A stretch of DNA of 16,578 nucleotides from Euryarchaeota archaeon UBA82 (GTDB lineage Archaea > Thermoplasmatota > Poseidoniia > Poseidoniales > Poseidoniaceae). This document shows positions 1-8,199 of the stretch, piece after piece. The stretch spans positions 22,589-39,166 of the forward strand of contig DAKQ01000095.1 in the NCBI GenBank assembly GCA_002496635.1. The letters run 5' to 3'. Each line of letters begins with the position of its first letter. Within the stretch, counting starts at the first letter, position 1. The position numbers and the translations under genes were made by a program. The notes beneath the pieces were generated by a model that worked only from the letters and a program-made list of their open reading frames with translations, ran no database searches and was not told the origin of the DNA.

Positions 1-60
1 TCCTCAACAATAGGTTCCTCAACAGTAGGCTCTTCAACCACCACTTCTTCGACAACAGGT
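1..60 (-). repeat. 15-bp tandem repeat, four copies (EEPxV pentapeptide repeat)
   Basis: Four consecutive 15-base units begin at 1, 16, 31 and 46, each starting TC(C/T)TC(A/G)AC. On the minus strand they encode EEPVV, EEVVV, EEPTV and EEPIV. The array reaches the window edge and may continue beyond it. It lies in the low-complexity tail of the left-edge gene. Confidence 0.7.
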
Positions 61-983
61 TGCTGAATCACTTCTTCTACCTCTGGGATTAATTGTGTTC
101 CAAAGGCTCCAGAAAATGCATCTTGAGTTGCAAGATCTGCCTCAATATCATTCTTTGGAGATTCTTCCATTTCAACTGATGTTTCAACTGAAGGAAGTGG
201 AACTGAGGTAGAGGGTTTTTCTGCTTCAACTGTTTTTGGAAGAGGTACCGACTCTGAAGTCGGCAAAGGGACTGAAACGGGTTCTTCTGGAGATTGTTGT
301 TCCACCGGAGCAGGTGTTTCAGGTTTAGAAACTGGCTCGGGTTTCTTCTCCTGGACGGGCATTGCCAATCCAGCCTCAATGGCTGCAGGTTCAGCACTTG
401 GGCTTGCAAGAAGGGTGATTGGGAGTGCATGACCTGCAACATCAAGAGAAGATGTTGACTCAGATGCAAGAGTTTGAATTTTCTCGAGATTCGCCGACGG
501 GTTTGCCATCATATCTTGAATTGATGAAAGATAACGGTCAACTTCAGACTCCCCTCCAGTTGAATACCCAATTGCTAGTATCTTCAAAAATTGCATAGGA
601 TCGAAAAGTACGGATATGGATTCAATTACTTCTTCGGTTGCAAGAGGGTGTGCTGAATTTGTTGATCCTGTCGAATCTTGCTGGCCTGCAAAAACCAGCA
701 TGGGGTCGGGAAGAGACATGAGGTTCAGATGACCAAAAATGAGGAAATATATTTCTCCACCTTCGCACTGAAGCCGCTCGCTTGCTGCTTCAAAATTGAA
801 TTCACCAGGTTGTAAAACCACATCAGAAAGATGTTCTAGAGTCTTGGATAGAGCCTGTTTAGAATCCATGGCCATGAGTTGTTGAAGAACGTCGGAAGAC
901 TCTGTTACGCCGAAATATGCAGCTGTATCATCGACATCAATCCCTTCGGGAAGAGAGGCTCCTTCTGGTACTCCTTCTGACAT
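1..983 (-). CDS. Hypothetical protein with Pro/Glu-rich C-terminal tail (partial, runs off left edge)
   Basis: I do not recognise the family. Reading the minus strand from an ATG at 983 gives 327 codons without a stop up to the window edge, so the C-terminus is missing. The start is supported by a strong Shine-Dalgarno-like AAGGGGGG five bases upstream. The first ~170 residues look globular (N-terminus MSEGVPEGASLPEGIDVDDT), with no signal peptide or membrane helix, so a cytosolic location is inferred. From about residue 200 the protein becomes low-complexity and rich in Pro, Val, Glu and Ser (PxPxPVEQQSPEEPVSVPLP type). It ends in pentapeptide repeats of the form EEPxV at the edge. The gene begins 51 bases after the stop of the giant surface protein, on the same strand, so it is probably co-transcribed and may be its cytosolic partner; that partnership is speculation. 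Confidence 0.8.
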   Translation of the reverse strand, partial: MSEGVPEGASLPEGIDVDDTAAYFGVTESSDVLQQLMAMDSKQALSKTLEHLSDVVLQPGEFNFEAASERLQCEGGEIYFLIFGHLNLMSLPDPMLVFAGQQDSTGSTNSAHPLATEEVIESISVLFDPMQFLKILAIGYSTGGESEVDRYLSSIQDMMANPSANLEKIQTLASESTSSLDVAGHALPITLLASPSAEPAAIEAGLAMPVQEKKPEPVSKPETPAPVEQQSPEEPVSVPLPTSESVPLPKTVEAEKPSTSVPLPSVETSVEMEESPKNDIEADLATQDAFSGAFGTQLIPEVEEVIQQPVVEEVVVEEPTVEEPIVE

Positions 984-988
984 ATTTT

Positions 989-996
989 CCCCCCTT
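989..996 (-). promoter_or_regulatory. Strong Shine-Dalgarno sequence (AAGGGGGG)
   Basis: On the minus strand AAGGGGGG lies five bases before the ATG at 983. It fixes the start of the left-edge gene and is the clearest ribosome binding site in the window. Several other genes here have weak or no Shine-Dalgarno sequence. Confidence 0.6.
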
Positions 997-1034
997 CGAT
1001 TTGCCCAACCTCGTCATGTTTTTGAGTCTACTGA

Positions 1035-4000
1035 TTATCGATTCCGCGCAAGATCGTAGATTGCTCTTGATTGTTGGGCTGTCCAACCAGTTTCTTGGAG
1101 TTGCATTAGGATGGTTCGTTCTTGCTCTCCATCACCAAATCCAGCGACCACCCAATCAACTGCTGCTTCTCTATCATCAGCTTGCCAGTCCTCAAAGAGA
1201 GACATATCAACTTCAATACGAGCCTTACGAACCTTCTTCTGAGGTTTATCATCATCGTTTTGTGACGAGTCATGAGGTGATGAACCTACTGATTTCTTAC
1301 CTACTGCTGCTGGTTGAGAGGTTCGTTTCGGGCCACTAGGTGCGCCTCCAGGAGGGCCACGTGATGGACCCTTTGCACCAGGAGGCCCTCTGGAAGGGGC
1401 TGTAGATGCTCCAGGGGGACCACGTGATGGGCCTTTTGCTCCGGGAGGTCCACGTGATGGACCCGTCTTTGCCCCAGGAGGACCTCTGGAAGGACCACCC
1501 TTTGAACCTGGAGGACCTCGAGATTGAGGACCAGAGGAAGGAAGTGAGCGTGTTGCAGGAGCGGCTCTCGGTTGCGTCGTGAATGAAAAGCCGTCATCAT
1601 CATCGAAGAAATCGTCATCATCGTCATCATCGTAATCATAACCTCGGTTTCCAAGTCTTCGTAAAAGGAATCCAATTCCGAGGAGAACGAGAATCAGGCC
1701 GCCAAGAAGGCCACTAAACGCCATTACGGACATACCAAAGACAGTTGCTTCATCATCTGTCCCTGATTGTTTAGGTAATGGGCAACCGTCCTCATATCCA
1801 TCATCTCCTTTTGGATCCTCAGGGCAATTATCAAGTAAATCATTCACACCATCTCCATCAGTATCTCTTTCACTCTTGGAACAACCGTCATCATCAACGT
1901 TTGAGGTTGGTGAATCAGGACACTTGTCTGGAACGAGTGCATTGAGAACAAATTCGCCAGGCCAATCTGAATCTCGAGAAGAATTCCACTCGGGATTGTT
2001 CCAGTTGTCTCCGTATCCATCGCCATCGGAATCATTCCATTGAGTCGCATCACCAGGGAACTTGTCTCTACCCCAATTATCTGCCCATCCATCTCCATCG
2101 TCAAAGCAACCTATCTCAAGAGAATCAAGATAAGAGGTCCCGAATTCCTCTGGACAGAAATCAGCATTCTCTCCATTCGGGTTATCTCCAAAGCCATCAC
2201 CATCTTGATCGAACCACTGAGTTCCATCAAGTGGGAATGCATCACCCGCTTGTTCTATCTTTAGACCACTATCTGGATCGATTGTGTAAGTATAGTTTCC
2301 AGAGTAGCCATCACCATCTAGATCTTGATCTAATTGACTTTCATCCAAACACCCAACAGAGTCAACAGGATAGCCTGCTAGGGTTCCAGGACAGTTGTCG
2401 TCATTATCGACAACTCCGTCTCCATCTGAATCTCGTTGGAATTCGTCACAACCAAATGCATCAATATCAGTACCAGTGGAGTCTGGACATTGGTCTTCTG
2501 GGTCGACAATACCGTCACCGTCAGTATCCTGTGTGAGTTGCTCAGAACTGCATCCATCAGTGTCAACAGCTGCCCCAGACGTTGTGTCGAGACATATGTC
2601 ATCGGCATTTGATACACCATCATCATCATCATCTAATTGACTGTTTGAACAACCTGTAGCATCAACTGTTGAACCCAATGGCGTGTCTGGACAAGAATCA
2701 ATGTCATCATAGATTCCGTCTCCATCAAGATCATCTGTATTTACTAACGGACAACCATTTCCATCAGTACCATCCATGACTCCATATTGGAATGGACAAG
2801 CATCAGGATTGTTACCTGTTGCATTGTCACCAAAACCATCACCATCATAATCCAAAAATTGTGTCGGGTCAAGAGGGAAGTCATCATCTGTATTTGCCCA
2901 GCCATCGAGATCGCTGTCAGGGCAACCTGGAAGAGGGTCTGTAGAGGTGCCATAGACATTTGGACATCCATCAAGGATGAGTCCTAATGCGTTCGTACCG
3001 TCGTAGAATGAAGTCCATCGATCAGGATACCCATCTGAGTCATTATCATCGGCTGCAGCTATATTGTATGGGAAGAAATCAGGATTGGTGGCTCCAATTG
3101 TTCCATTGTCACCATATCCATCCCCATCAGTGTCAGCCCATTGCGTTGGATCATCGACCCATAGATCTGCACCATCATCAGTATCCCAGTTTATTCCACC
3201 AACATTTGATGGATCGCTTGCACCATCTCCATCACTGTCTTCGCATCCATTGCGATCTCGATAAGAAGTTCCGTAGTTGTACGGGCAAAAGTCACCTGTA
3301 ACCAAATCACTTTCATTATCACCATATCCATCGTCATCGTAATCTTTGTATTGACGAGGATTGAATGGGAATTTGTCTCCAGGACTTGTTTCAATACCTC
3401 CTGCAAGTCCAAAGATCGCATCACAACAGTCGGGACCATAGTTATCTCCAACTCCATCGCCATCACTGTCTTGGACTTGTTTCCAATTTTGTTGATAACG
3501 ATCGCCGTAAATCCATGTTCCATCATTGTTTGACCAACCATCTTCGTCATAATCAGGGCAACCGTATCGATCGTGTATTGAACGACCAGAATTGGTTGGG
3601 CAAGCATCTAAACTGTCTGCAAAGCCATCGTCATCATAATCCACACAGCCTTGAGTGAAGTATTCAGAAGGGCCATTGTCGCTTGGACATTCATCGGATA
3701 AAGGCCCGTTTGGATTGTCGCCAAAGCCATCTAAATCAGCATCCATCCATTGATCCCCAGTATGTGGTAGAGCATCGAGTGAATCGAAGATCATGTCTCG
3801 GTCAGAATCTGGATAAAGACGGAGCATATCGACGTCTTCGTCAAGCGTATCGAAGAAGGAGAGGACGATCGTTCCATTTGAATCGACCAGAGAAGAGAAA
3901 TTTTCGTTTGTGTAAACGTTCTTCATTTCGTGAGATGACCATCCAATTACATCATTCATACTGGAAAGTGTATCGTTTACAGGATTCATGATGTTGACTC

Positions 4001-7000
4001 GGAGAGTTTCAGTAGTTGGTGTAGATGTAAACAGTACGAGGCCCGAGTCAGTTGAGATAAGGTCCCAACTCCCATTATCACTAGCAACGAGATTATTCAT
4101 TTGGTTATCAACTGAATACGTCCATGAATGATTGCCACCATCAAGAACTGATTGGCGTTCATACAGAGGGTGGTCAAGCCCTCTGACTGCAAGATACAAA
4201 GAATCACCATGACTCGTGCATGAAAGAGCTGGAGTTCCACTCATTTGAGAAAGATGACCCCCGCCAATCTCTGATTGAGTAACGTTTCTCCATTCCATGG
4301 AAGAATTATTTCGTTCGTGTACTCTGAAGAAATGGTTGGAATCAATTGAGGCTACGATGAGGTCTCCATCTGGAGCTGAACACATGGAAATTTTCGAATC
4401 TCCGTCTGTGAAATTGACCAGAGTTTCAAATGAACCTGTATTGATATTGATGACTTGTAATTCGAATGTACCGCTGTTGTTGACCGTTGTCGCAAGCATA
4501 GAAGCCCCATTCCAGAGTTGTGTGGCTACTGCTTCTCGTCCAACTGCTAGGCCAGAGTCAACAACTGTAGAAGTTTGGAATCCAGATGATGTTTTAACAA
4601 TGTGTTGAATTCGATCAAGGGCTGAATCTCTGGTAATGATATGCATGTCTGAACCTTCAAACCATAACGATGGAGAGGTCGTGAGATTTACGGTTCCAAG
4701 TTCGTCACCAGACCATCCATCTGGCTTAGTAGCGTCCTCAGTACTGTAGTATAATTTCTGAATTGTCTTGTGAGAATAAACCACATGGAGATCACCATTT
4801 GCATCGATTGCAGAGGCTGGATTGGTTCCAAACTCACTCAATGTTCGTATGTCCTGATGAAGGGCAGTCCAAGCAGTTGATGTTCTGAATATAAATCCTG
4901 AGAGATTGGTTGTCTGGGAATTTACGATTTCGCCTTCCAACCCTGTATCGTAATACACGAGATACGGTTTTCCAGATGCTGAAGATTCGAATTGAATACT
5001 GGTTATATGTGATTGCAGTATCTCTTCAGAAATCCAAGAACCACCTGGTGATCCGTCTCCAACGTGTTCCAGATGAATCAATGATTGTTTTCCATCGGCT
5101 TGATTGTTATCGAGTGCAAAGACCATGGCTGTTTCTCCACGATCTGCAGTTGCGAGGCGTAATTGACTCATCTCTCCACTGAAAGAAAATGTGCTCGTAT
5201 CGAAATCTTGTTTGGAAACAACGACAACATCAACCCCATAATTCGTACCCCTGGTTTGATTCCTCACCGTGTAAAGCAATTCAATAGCTCCATCAGCATT
5301 TGAATCAAAATTACCCACGGTCATGAGTCCAAGATGTTGTGGTTGCACTCCGGTTTGAATAACTTCAGGTGAACTTTGGAAACCATCCGTAGAACCGAGA
5401 TACAATTCGAGTAAACCTGCAGGAGTATAACCAGAACTCGAGCCAATCATTGTATCCATGTATCCATCGTCGTTAATATCTCCAACACTTTCAAACATCC
5501 ATCCAAATCGTTGGTTCATGCTTCCTTCACCGGTCCAATTTGCTGTCGATGAGAAATTGTTGATGGGAGCGCCAAGGAAAAGATGCACATTCGCAGATAA
5601 AAGGGGTCTATTTAGCGGTGCTAATTCCTGAAGTATCAATTCATCCATTCCATCATTGTTGATATCGTCGATGATTTCAACGACTGTACCGAACATTCGC
5701 CCTTGAGCTAACAATTGAATCGTTTTGTCTGGAGTGGAAGAGAATCCAGAAGAAGAACCGTAAAACAGTTCAATTGCAGAATAACCTGTTGGAGAAGACT
5801 CTGAACCGGTGTTCGAGACAACGAAATCGCCGTATCCATCCCCATTCAAATCACCACCACTTGACATTGATCGACCAAAATAAGGCCCGTCAGTTGATTC
5901 TGTGATGTTCGATTCCCAAACAAATCCAGATTGTGTTCCAGCGAAAACAGAAAGCCTTCCTTTGGATTCTACTCCATCTGTCCAATTCGATTGGAGTGCA
6001 ATTAGATCGGAATGTGAATTACCATACATACTGTCGATAACAGAAAGAGATGCTCCAAGCATTTCTTCATGATCTGCAGAAGCATTCCAAGTTAAATCGT
6101 AACCCGTTTGAGATTCCGTACTCCATTCATACATTGCAATACGGCCGTGGTTTGATTCCCCTAGACGACTTGTGTTGTCGTATCCAGAAGAGCCAATGAC
6201 AAGTTGTGAAGTTCCATTTGCTCTAAAGTCTCCAACGGCAATATCGCTGCCAAAATGTTCAGAACTCTGGGAGCCTGAGAGGATATGAGCATTGCCTGTG
6301 TCCAAACCGGTTGCACTTCCAAGGACTGTTACAACGCGTCCATTTGAGATCAATCCATTACTTGAGGCAGTTGGTTGAGCCATGATGATATCATCGAAGC
6401 CATCACCATTCATATCAGCAGAAAGAATGGTACCCTCTTCAACATCAGGATAGAGTTCGTAGACTGAATCAGGCGTTGTTGAAATACGTCCCGTCGATTG
6501 ATCTTCAAGACTTTTGAAAATCGAAAGTTCAGTTATTCCGTTTGAAAAGGTAGTTGTTGCAATTTGAGCCAAATCATTCCCATCAAGGTCGAGACCAAGC
6601 GCTGAGTGCACATTAGCACCTCTCGCTAAGATTTGAGTTGTCACCTCAAACCCGTCAATTTGCAAGCGAACTGCTTCTTGAGAACGCGTGTATGCAACGT
6701 TAACGACACCTGTTGAATCGATCTTAAGTTCAAGTTCAGACCCGACTGGACCAGAATCAAGAATACTGTGATACCAGCGCATTCCGCTATTATTTACTTG
6801 CCAAAGGACACCTGTTACATTGCGCACTACTGCGAATTCTTGTCCTTCAGGAGTAAGTGCTAAATCGATTGAAACCGGTTCTATTCCCTCGATAATTGTT
6901 CTTTCCAACCATATATCGGACACGGTATAGATTTGTCCCTTGAACGCTAGTCGAGCCATTTTCAAGTCCTTCCCATCAGCATATACTGCACGAGGACGTT

Positions 7001-7466
7001 CTGATTCGTCTACTGCAATGGAACATCCAATAAGACCCGATGAAGTTGATACAGTATCAATAAGAGAACTTGTGAATGCTCCACTTGAGTTTCTTTTACC
7101 CATGAATACTGAACCTGTTGAATCCATCCAACAAAGGTAAACAGTTCCATCTTCGGTAAGATGCATATCTGGTTCGCTAAGATTTGTTGAAGTATTATCG
7201 TACAGATTCTCTGTTACCCAACTGTCAATGGATGAATCTTGACGAACGGCAAGATTTGACATCCCTTCAAGATCAATGCTTTGTCCAGCCAAATCGTGTC
7301 CAAAAGACAAGGCGCTAGGGAGCGTCTCTAAAGGCATCACTGAGTCTTCTAAATCCACAGATTGAGAATTGAATTCACCTCCCATTGGAGCAAAAAGTTG
7401 AACCATCATAAGAACGGTCAGAAGGGTCGCAAGGACTCCTTTCCCAGACGTCGGCCCCCTGCGCAT
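1035..7466 (-). CDS. Giant membrane-anchored surface protein: FG-GAP repeats, TSP3 repeats, TM helix, RGPPG tail
   Basis: A 2143-residue protein, probably an adhesion or cell-surface structural protein. The N-terminus (MRRGPTSGKGVLATLLTVLM) is a signal peptide. Residues ~80-340 and ~750-1215 look like beta-propeller/BNR-like segments. Residues ~345-720 carry FG-GAP (integrin-alpha type) repeats with calcium loops such as DMNGDGFDD, DLNGDGYGD, DINNDGMDE and DINDDGYMD. Residues ~1220-1895 hold about 20 thrombospondin type 3 D-x-D-x-DG motifs with CP...GC cysteine pairs. A single helix follows at ~1911-1933, ending in LLRRLGNR, so the C-terminus is predicted cytosolic. The tail has an Asp run (~1943-1958), six RGPPG motifs (~1980-2043) and a conserved-looking helical domain (~2082-2143). 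The start ATG has AAGGA a few bases upstream. Function beyond calcium-binding adhesion is inferred. Confidence 0.93.
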   Translation of the reverse strand: MRRGPTSGKGVLATLLTVLMMVQLFAPMGGEFNSQSVDLEDSVMPLETLPSALSFGHDLAGQSIDLEGMSNLAVRQDSSIDSWVTENLYDNTSTNLSEPDMHLTEDGTVYLCWMDSTGSVFMGKRNSSGAFTSSLIDTVSTSSGLIGCSIAVDESERPRAVYADGKDLKMARLAFKGQIYTVSDIWLERTIIEGIEPVSIDLALTPEGQEFAVVRNVTGVLWQVNNSGMRWYHSILDSGPVGSELELKIDSTGVVNVAYTRSQEAVRLQIDGFEVTTQILARGANVHSALGLDLDGNDLAQIATTTFSNGITELSIFKSLEDQSTGRISTTPDSVYELYPDVEEGTILSADMNGDGFDDIIMAQPTASSNGLISNGRVVTVLGSATGLDTGNAHILSGSQSSEHFGSDIAVGDFRANGTSQLVIGSSGYDNTSRLGESNHGRIAMYEWSTESQTGYDLTWNASADHEEMLGASLSVIDSMYGNSHSDLIALQSNWTDGVESKGRLSVFAGTQSGFVWESNITESTDGPYFGRSMSSGGDLNGDGYGDFVVSNTGSESSPTGYSAIELFYGSSSGFSSTPDKTIQLLAQGRMFGTVVEIIDDINNDGMDELILQELAPLNRPLLSANVHLFLGAPINNFSSTANWTGEGSMNQRFGWMFESVGDINDDGYMDTMIGSSSGYTPAGLLELYLGSTDGFQSSPEVIQTGVQPQHLGLMTVGNFDSNADGAIELLYTVRNQTRGTNYGVDVVVVSKQDFDTSTFSFSGEMSQLRLATADRGETAMVFALDNNQADGKQSLIHLEHVGDGSPGGSWISEEILQSHITSIQFESSASGKPYLVYYDTGLEGEIVNSQTTNLSGFIFRTSTAWTALHQDIRTLSEFGTNPASAIDANGDLHVVYSHKTIQKLYYSTEDATKPDGWSGDELGTVNLTTSPSLWFEGSDMHIITRDSALDRIQHIVKTSSGFQTSTVVDSGLAVGREAVATQLWNGASMLATTVNNSGTFELQVININTGSFETLVNFTDGDSKISMCSAPDGDLIVASIDSNHFFRVHERNNSSMEWRNVTQSEIGGGHLSQMSGTPALSCTSHGDSLYLAVRGLDHPLYERQSVLDGGNHSWTYSVDNQMNNLVASDNGSWDLISTDSGLVLFTSTPTTETLRVNIMNPVNDTLSSMNDVIGWSSHEMKNVYTNENFSSLVDSNGTIVLSFFDTLDEDVDMLRLYPDSDRDMIFDSLDALPHTGDQWMDADLDGFGDNPNGPLSDECPSDNGPSEYFTQGCVDYDDDGFADSLDACPTNSGRSIHDRYGCPDYDEDGWSNNDGTWIYGDRYQQNWKQVQDSDGDGVGDNYGPDCCDAIFGLAGGIETSPGDKFPFNPRQYKDYDDDGYGDNESDLVTGDFCPYNYGTSYRDRNGCEDSDGDGASDPSNVGGINWDTDDGADLWVDDPTQWADTDGDGYGDNGTIGATNPDFFPYNIAAADDNDSDGYPDRWTSFYDGTNALGLILDGCPNVYGTSTDPLPGCPDSDLDGWANTDDDFPLDPTQFLDYDGDGFGDNATGNNPDACPFQYGVMDGTDGNGCPLVNTDDLDGDGIYDDIDSCPDTPLGSTVDATGCSNSQLDDDDDGVSNADDICLDTTSGAAVDTDGCSSEQLTQDTDGDGIVDPEDQCPDSTGTDIDAFGCDEFQRDSDGDGVVDNDDNCPGTLAGYPVDSVGCLDESQLDQDLDGDGYSGNYTYTIDPDSGLKIEQAGDAFPLDGTQWFDQDGDGFGDNPNGENADFCPEEFGTSYLDSLEIGCFDDGDGWADNWGRDKFPGDATQWNDSDGDGYGDNWNNPEWNSSRDSDWPGEFVLNALVPDKCPDSPTSNVDDDGCSKSERDTDGDGVNDLLDNCPEDPKGDDGYEDGCPLPKQSGTDDEATVFGMSVMAFSGLLGGLILVLLGIGFLLRRLGNRGYDYDDDDDDDFFDDDDGFSFTTQPRAAPATRSLPSSGPQSRGPPGSKGGPSRGPPGAKTGPSRGPPGAKGPSRGPPGASTAPSRGPPGAKGPSRGPPGGAPSGPKRTSQPAAVGKKSVGSSPHDSSQNDDDKPQKKVRKARIEVDMSLFEDWQADDREAAVDWVVAGFGDGEQERTILMQLQETGWTAQQSRAIYDLARNR
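1339..1530 (-). repeat. RGPPG minisatellite-like repeat in the cytosolic tail
   Basis: Six imperfect copies of a 27-36 base unit encode PSRGPPG(A/S)K-type segments. They form a Gly/Pro/Arg-rich linker after the membrane helix of the giant protein. Stretches such as GPP-GAK-GPS mimic collagen triplets, but an extra residue breaks the register. The unit lengths vary, as expected for a minisatellite that expands and contracts. Confidence 0.8.
1593..1640 (-). repeat. Asp-run low-complexity tract (GAT/GAC repeats)
   Basis: Trinucleotide repeats encode DYDDDDDDDFFDDDD directly after the membrane helix and its positively charged LLRRLGNR stop-transfer segment. Mixed GAT and GAC codons argue for selection on acidity rather than simple slippage. 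Confidence 0.7.
1775..3815 (-). other. TSP3-type calcium-binding repeat block of the giant protein
   Basis: About 20 D-x-D-x-DG-x-x-D motifs are spaced through roughly 675 residues. Most alternate with a DxCP...G(T/S)S...GC segment that supplies one cysteine pair per unit. Two unit styles are mixed: the classic short TSP3 form (DTDGDGIVDPEDQCPDS) and a longer form with TQW-D-x-DGDG(F/Y)GDN. In the family these loops coordinate calcium and make a rigid stalk. One unit carries an unusual adjacent pair, DCCDAIF, near 3415. Confidence 0.85.
5280..6435 (-). other. FG-GAP (integrin-alpha-like) repeat block
   Basis: Repeated units of the type 'HFGSDIAVGDF...VIGSSG', 'FGRSMSSGGDLNGDGYGDF' and 'RFGWMFESVGDINDDGYMD' occur about every 60-65 residues. 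Each pairs an FG motif with a D-x-N-x-DG calcium loop and a following (V/I)IG-type strand. About six or seven units are visible, close to the seven blades of an integrin-alpha propeller. One unit (VGDFRANGTSQLVIG) has a degenerate calcium loop. Confidence 0.75.
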
Positions 7467-7575
7467 GAATTCCTTAGAATGGTCAACGTTCTAAACCATT
7501 GTCCGAGGTTGTTTCTTTGATACGTTAAATTCGGCTCACCAATCAGGTCAAGAACTAGGAGAGAATGGAAGTTTT
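7467..7575. promoter_or_regulatory. Divergent intergenic region with a possible shared TATA-like element
   Basis: This 109-base gap separates the start of the giant surface gene (minus) from the thiamine pyrophosphokinase gene (plus). The AT-rich element TACGTTAAATT at about 7521-7531 could be a TATA box in either direction. It would give initiation near 7553 on the plus strand or near 7500 on the minus strand, each with a short leader containing a purine-rich ribosome binding site. The placement is inferred from spacing alone. Confidence 0.3.
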
Positions 7576-8199
7576 ATGACAGGCATTCTGATTGTTGGAA
7601 ACGGCAATACACCCTCTCAATCTGTCTTCGATCATTTTGTGAATTCATCCATCCTTATTCTTGCCCTTGATGGCGCGGCTTTGATGCTGGAAAAACATGA
7701 GATTCAACCAGATGTTATCATTGGAGACATGGATGGCCTGACCTCAGAACAACTCGATGAATTTCAATCAAAAGGAGTTCAGATTGTCCGAAATTTGGAC
7801 CAAGAAACTAGTGATATTTCGAAAGGGCTTACTTGGAGTAAACAACACCATCCAGGGAAGCATATCGACGTCATTGGAATAGATGGGGGGAGATTAGATC
7901 ATCAACTTGCGGCTTTTTCTGCACTTTTTGAATGTCGAAGTGAAGCCCATCTTCACATCGATGATTGGATGGTAGCACGCATAACGAATACACCTCACAA
8001 GTATCAAACCACGAAAGGAAGAAACATCAGCCTAATTCCATTTGGCAAGGTTACAGGAGTGACATTAGATGGCTGTAAATACTCACTTGAAGATGAGCGA
8101 TTAACATCTGGGACAAGAGGAATACACAATGAAGCTCTTGGCGAAGAAATTTCTGTCTCTTGCCAACAAGGAGACCTCTTACTTTTACTCAGAATTTGA
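7576..8199 (+). CDS. thiN: Thiamine pyrophosphokinase (thiamine diphosphokinase)
   Basis: The 207-residue product should transfer pyrophosphate from ATP to thiamine, making thiamine diphosphate in the cytosol. Family hallmarks are in order: LDGAA (31-35), PDVIIGDMDG (45-54, family usually GDFDS/GDMDS), a TSDISKGL segment (78-85, family TDxEKAL), GIDGGRLDH (101-109), SLIPFGKVTGVTLDGCKYSL (152-171), and a C-terminal thiamine-binding segment with G...HNEALGEEISVS and G-D-LLLL. The length fits the family. Gly at position 54 instead of the usual Ser is reminiscent of the related archaeal MptE/DUF115 kinases. The GGRLDH motif and the C-terminal domain favour the thiamine enzyme. The ATG follows GGAAG by four bases. 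The 3' end overlaps the convergent DUF4105 gene by 15 bases. Confidence 0.85.
   Translation: MTGILIVGNGNTPSQSVFDHFVNSSILILALDGAALMLEKHEIQPDVIIGDMDGLTSEQLDEFQSKGVQIVRNLDQETSDISKGLTWSKQHHPGKHIDVIGIDGGRLDHQLAAFSALFECRSEAHLHIDDWMVARITNTPHKYQTTKGRNISLIPFGKVTGVTLDGCKYSLEDERLTSGTRGIHNEALGEEISVSCQQGDLLLLLRI

Noticed and set aside
917..1339. Plus-strand open frame of 140 codons
   Set aside because: It lies across the ends of two solid minus-strand genes, has no recognisable domain, and its Leu/Tyr/His-rich product is a by-product of the opposite strand's repeats.
3683..3991. Plus-strand Arg-rich open frame of 102 codons
   Set aside because: It is antisense to the TSP3 region of the giant protein; its Arg/His bias follows from complementing Asp/Gly codons.
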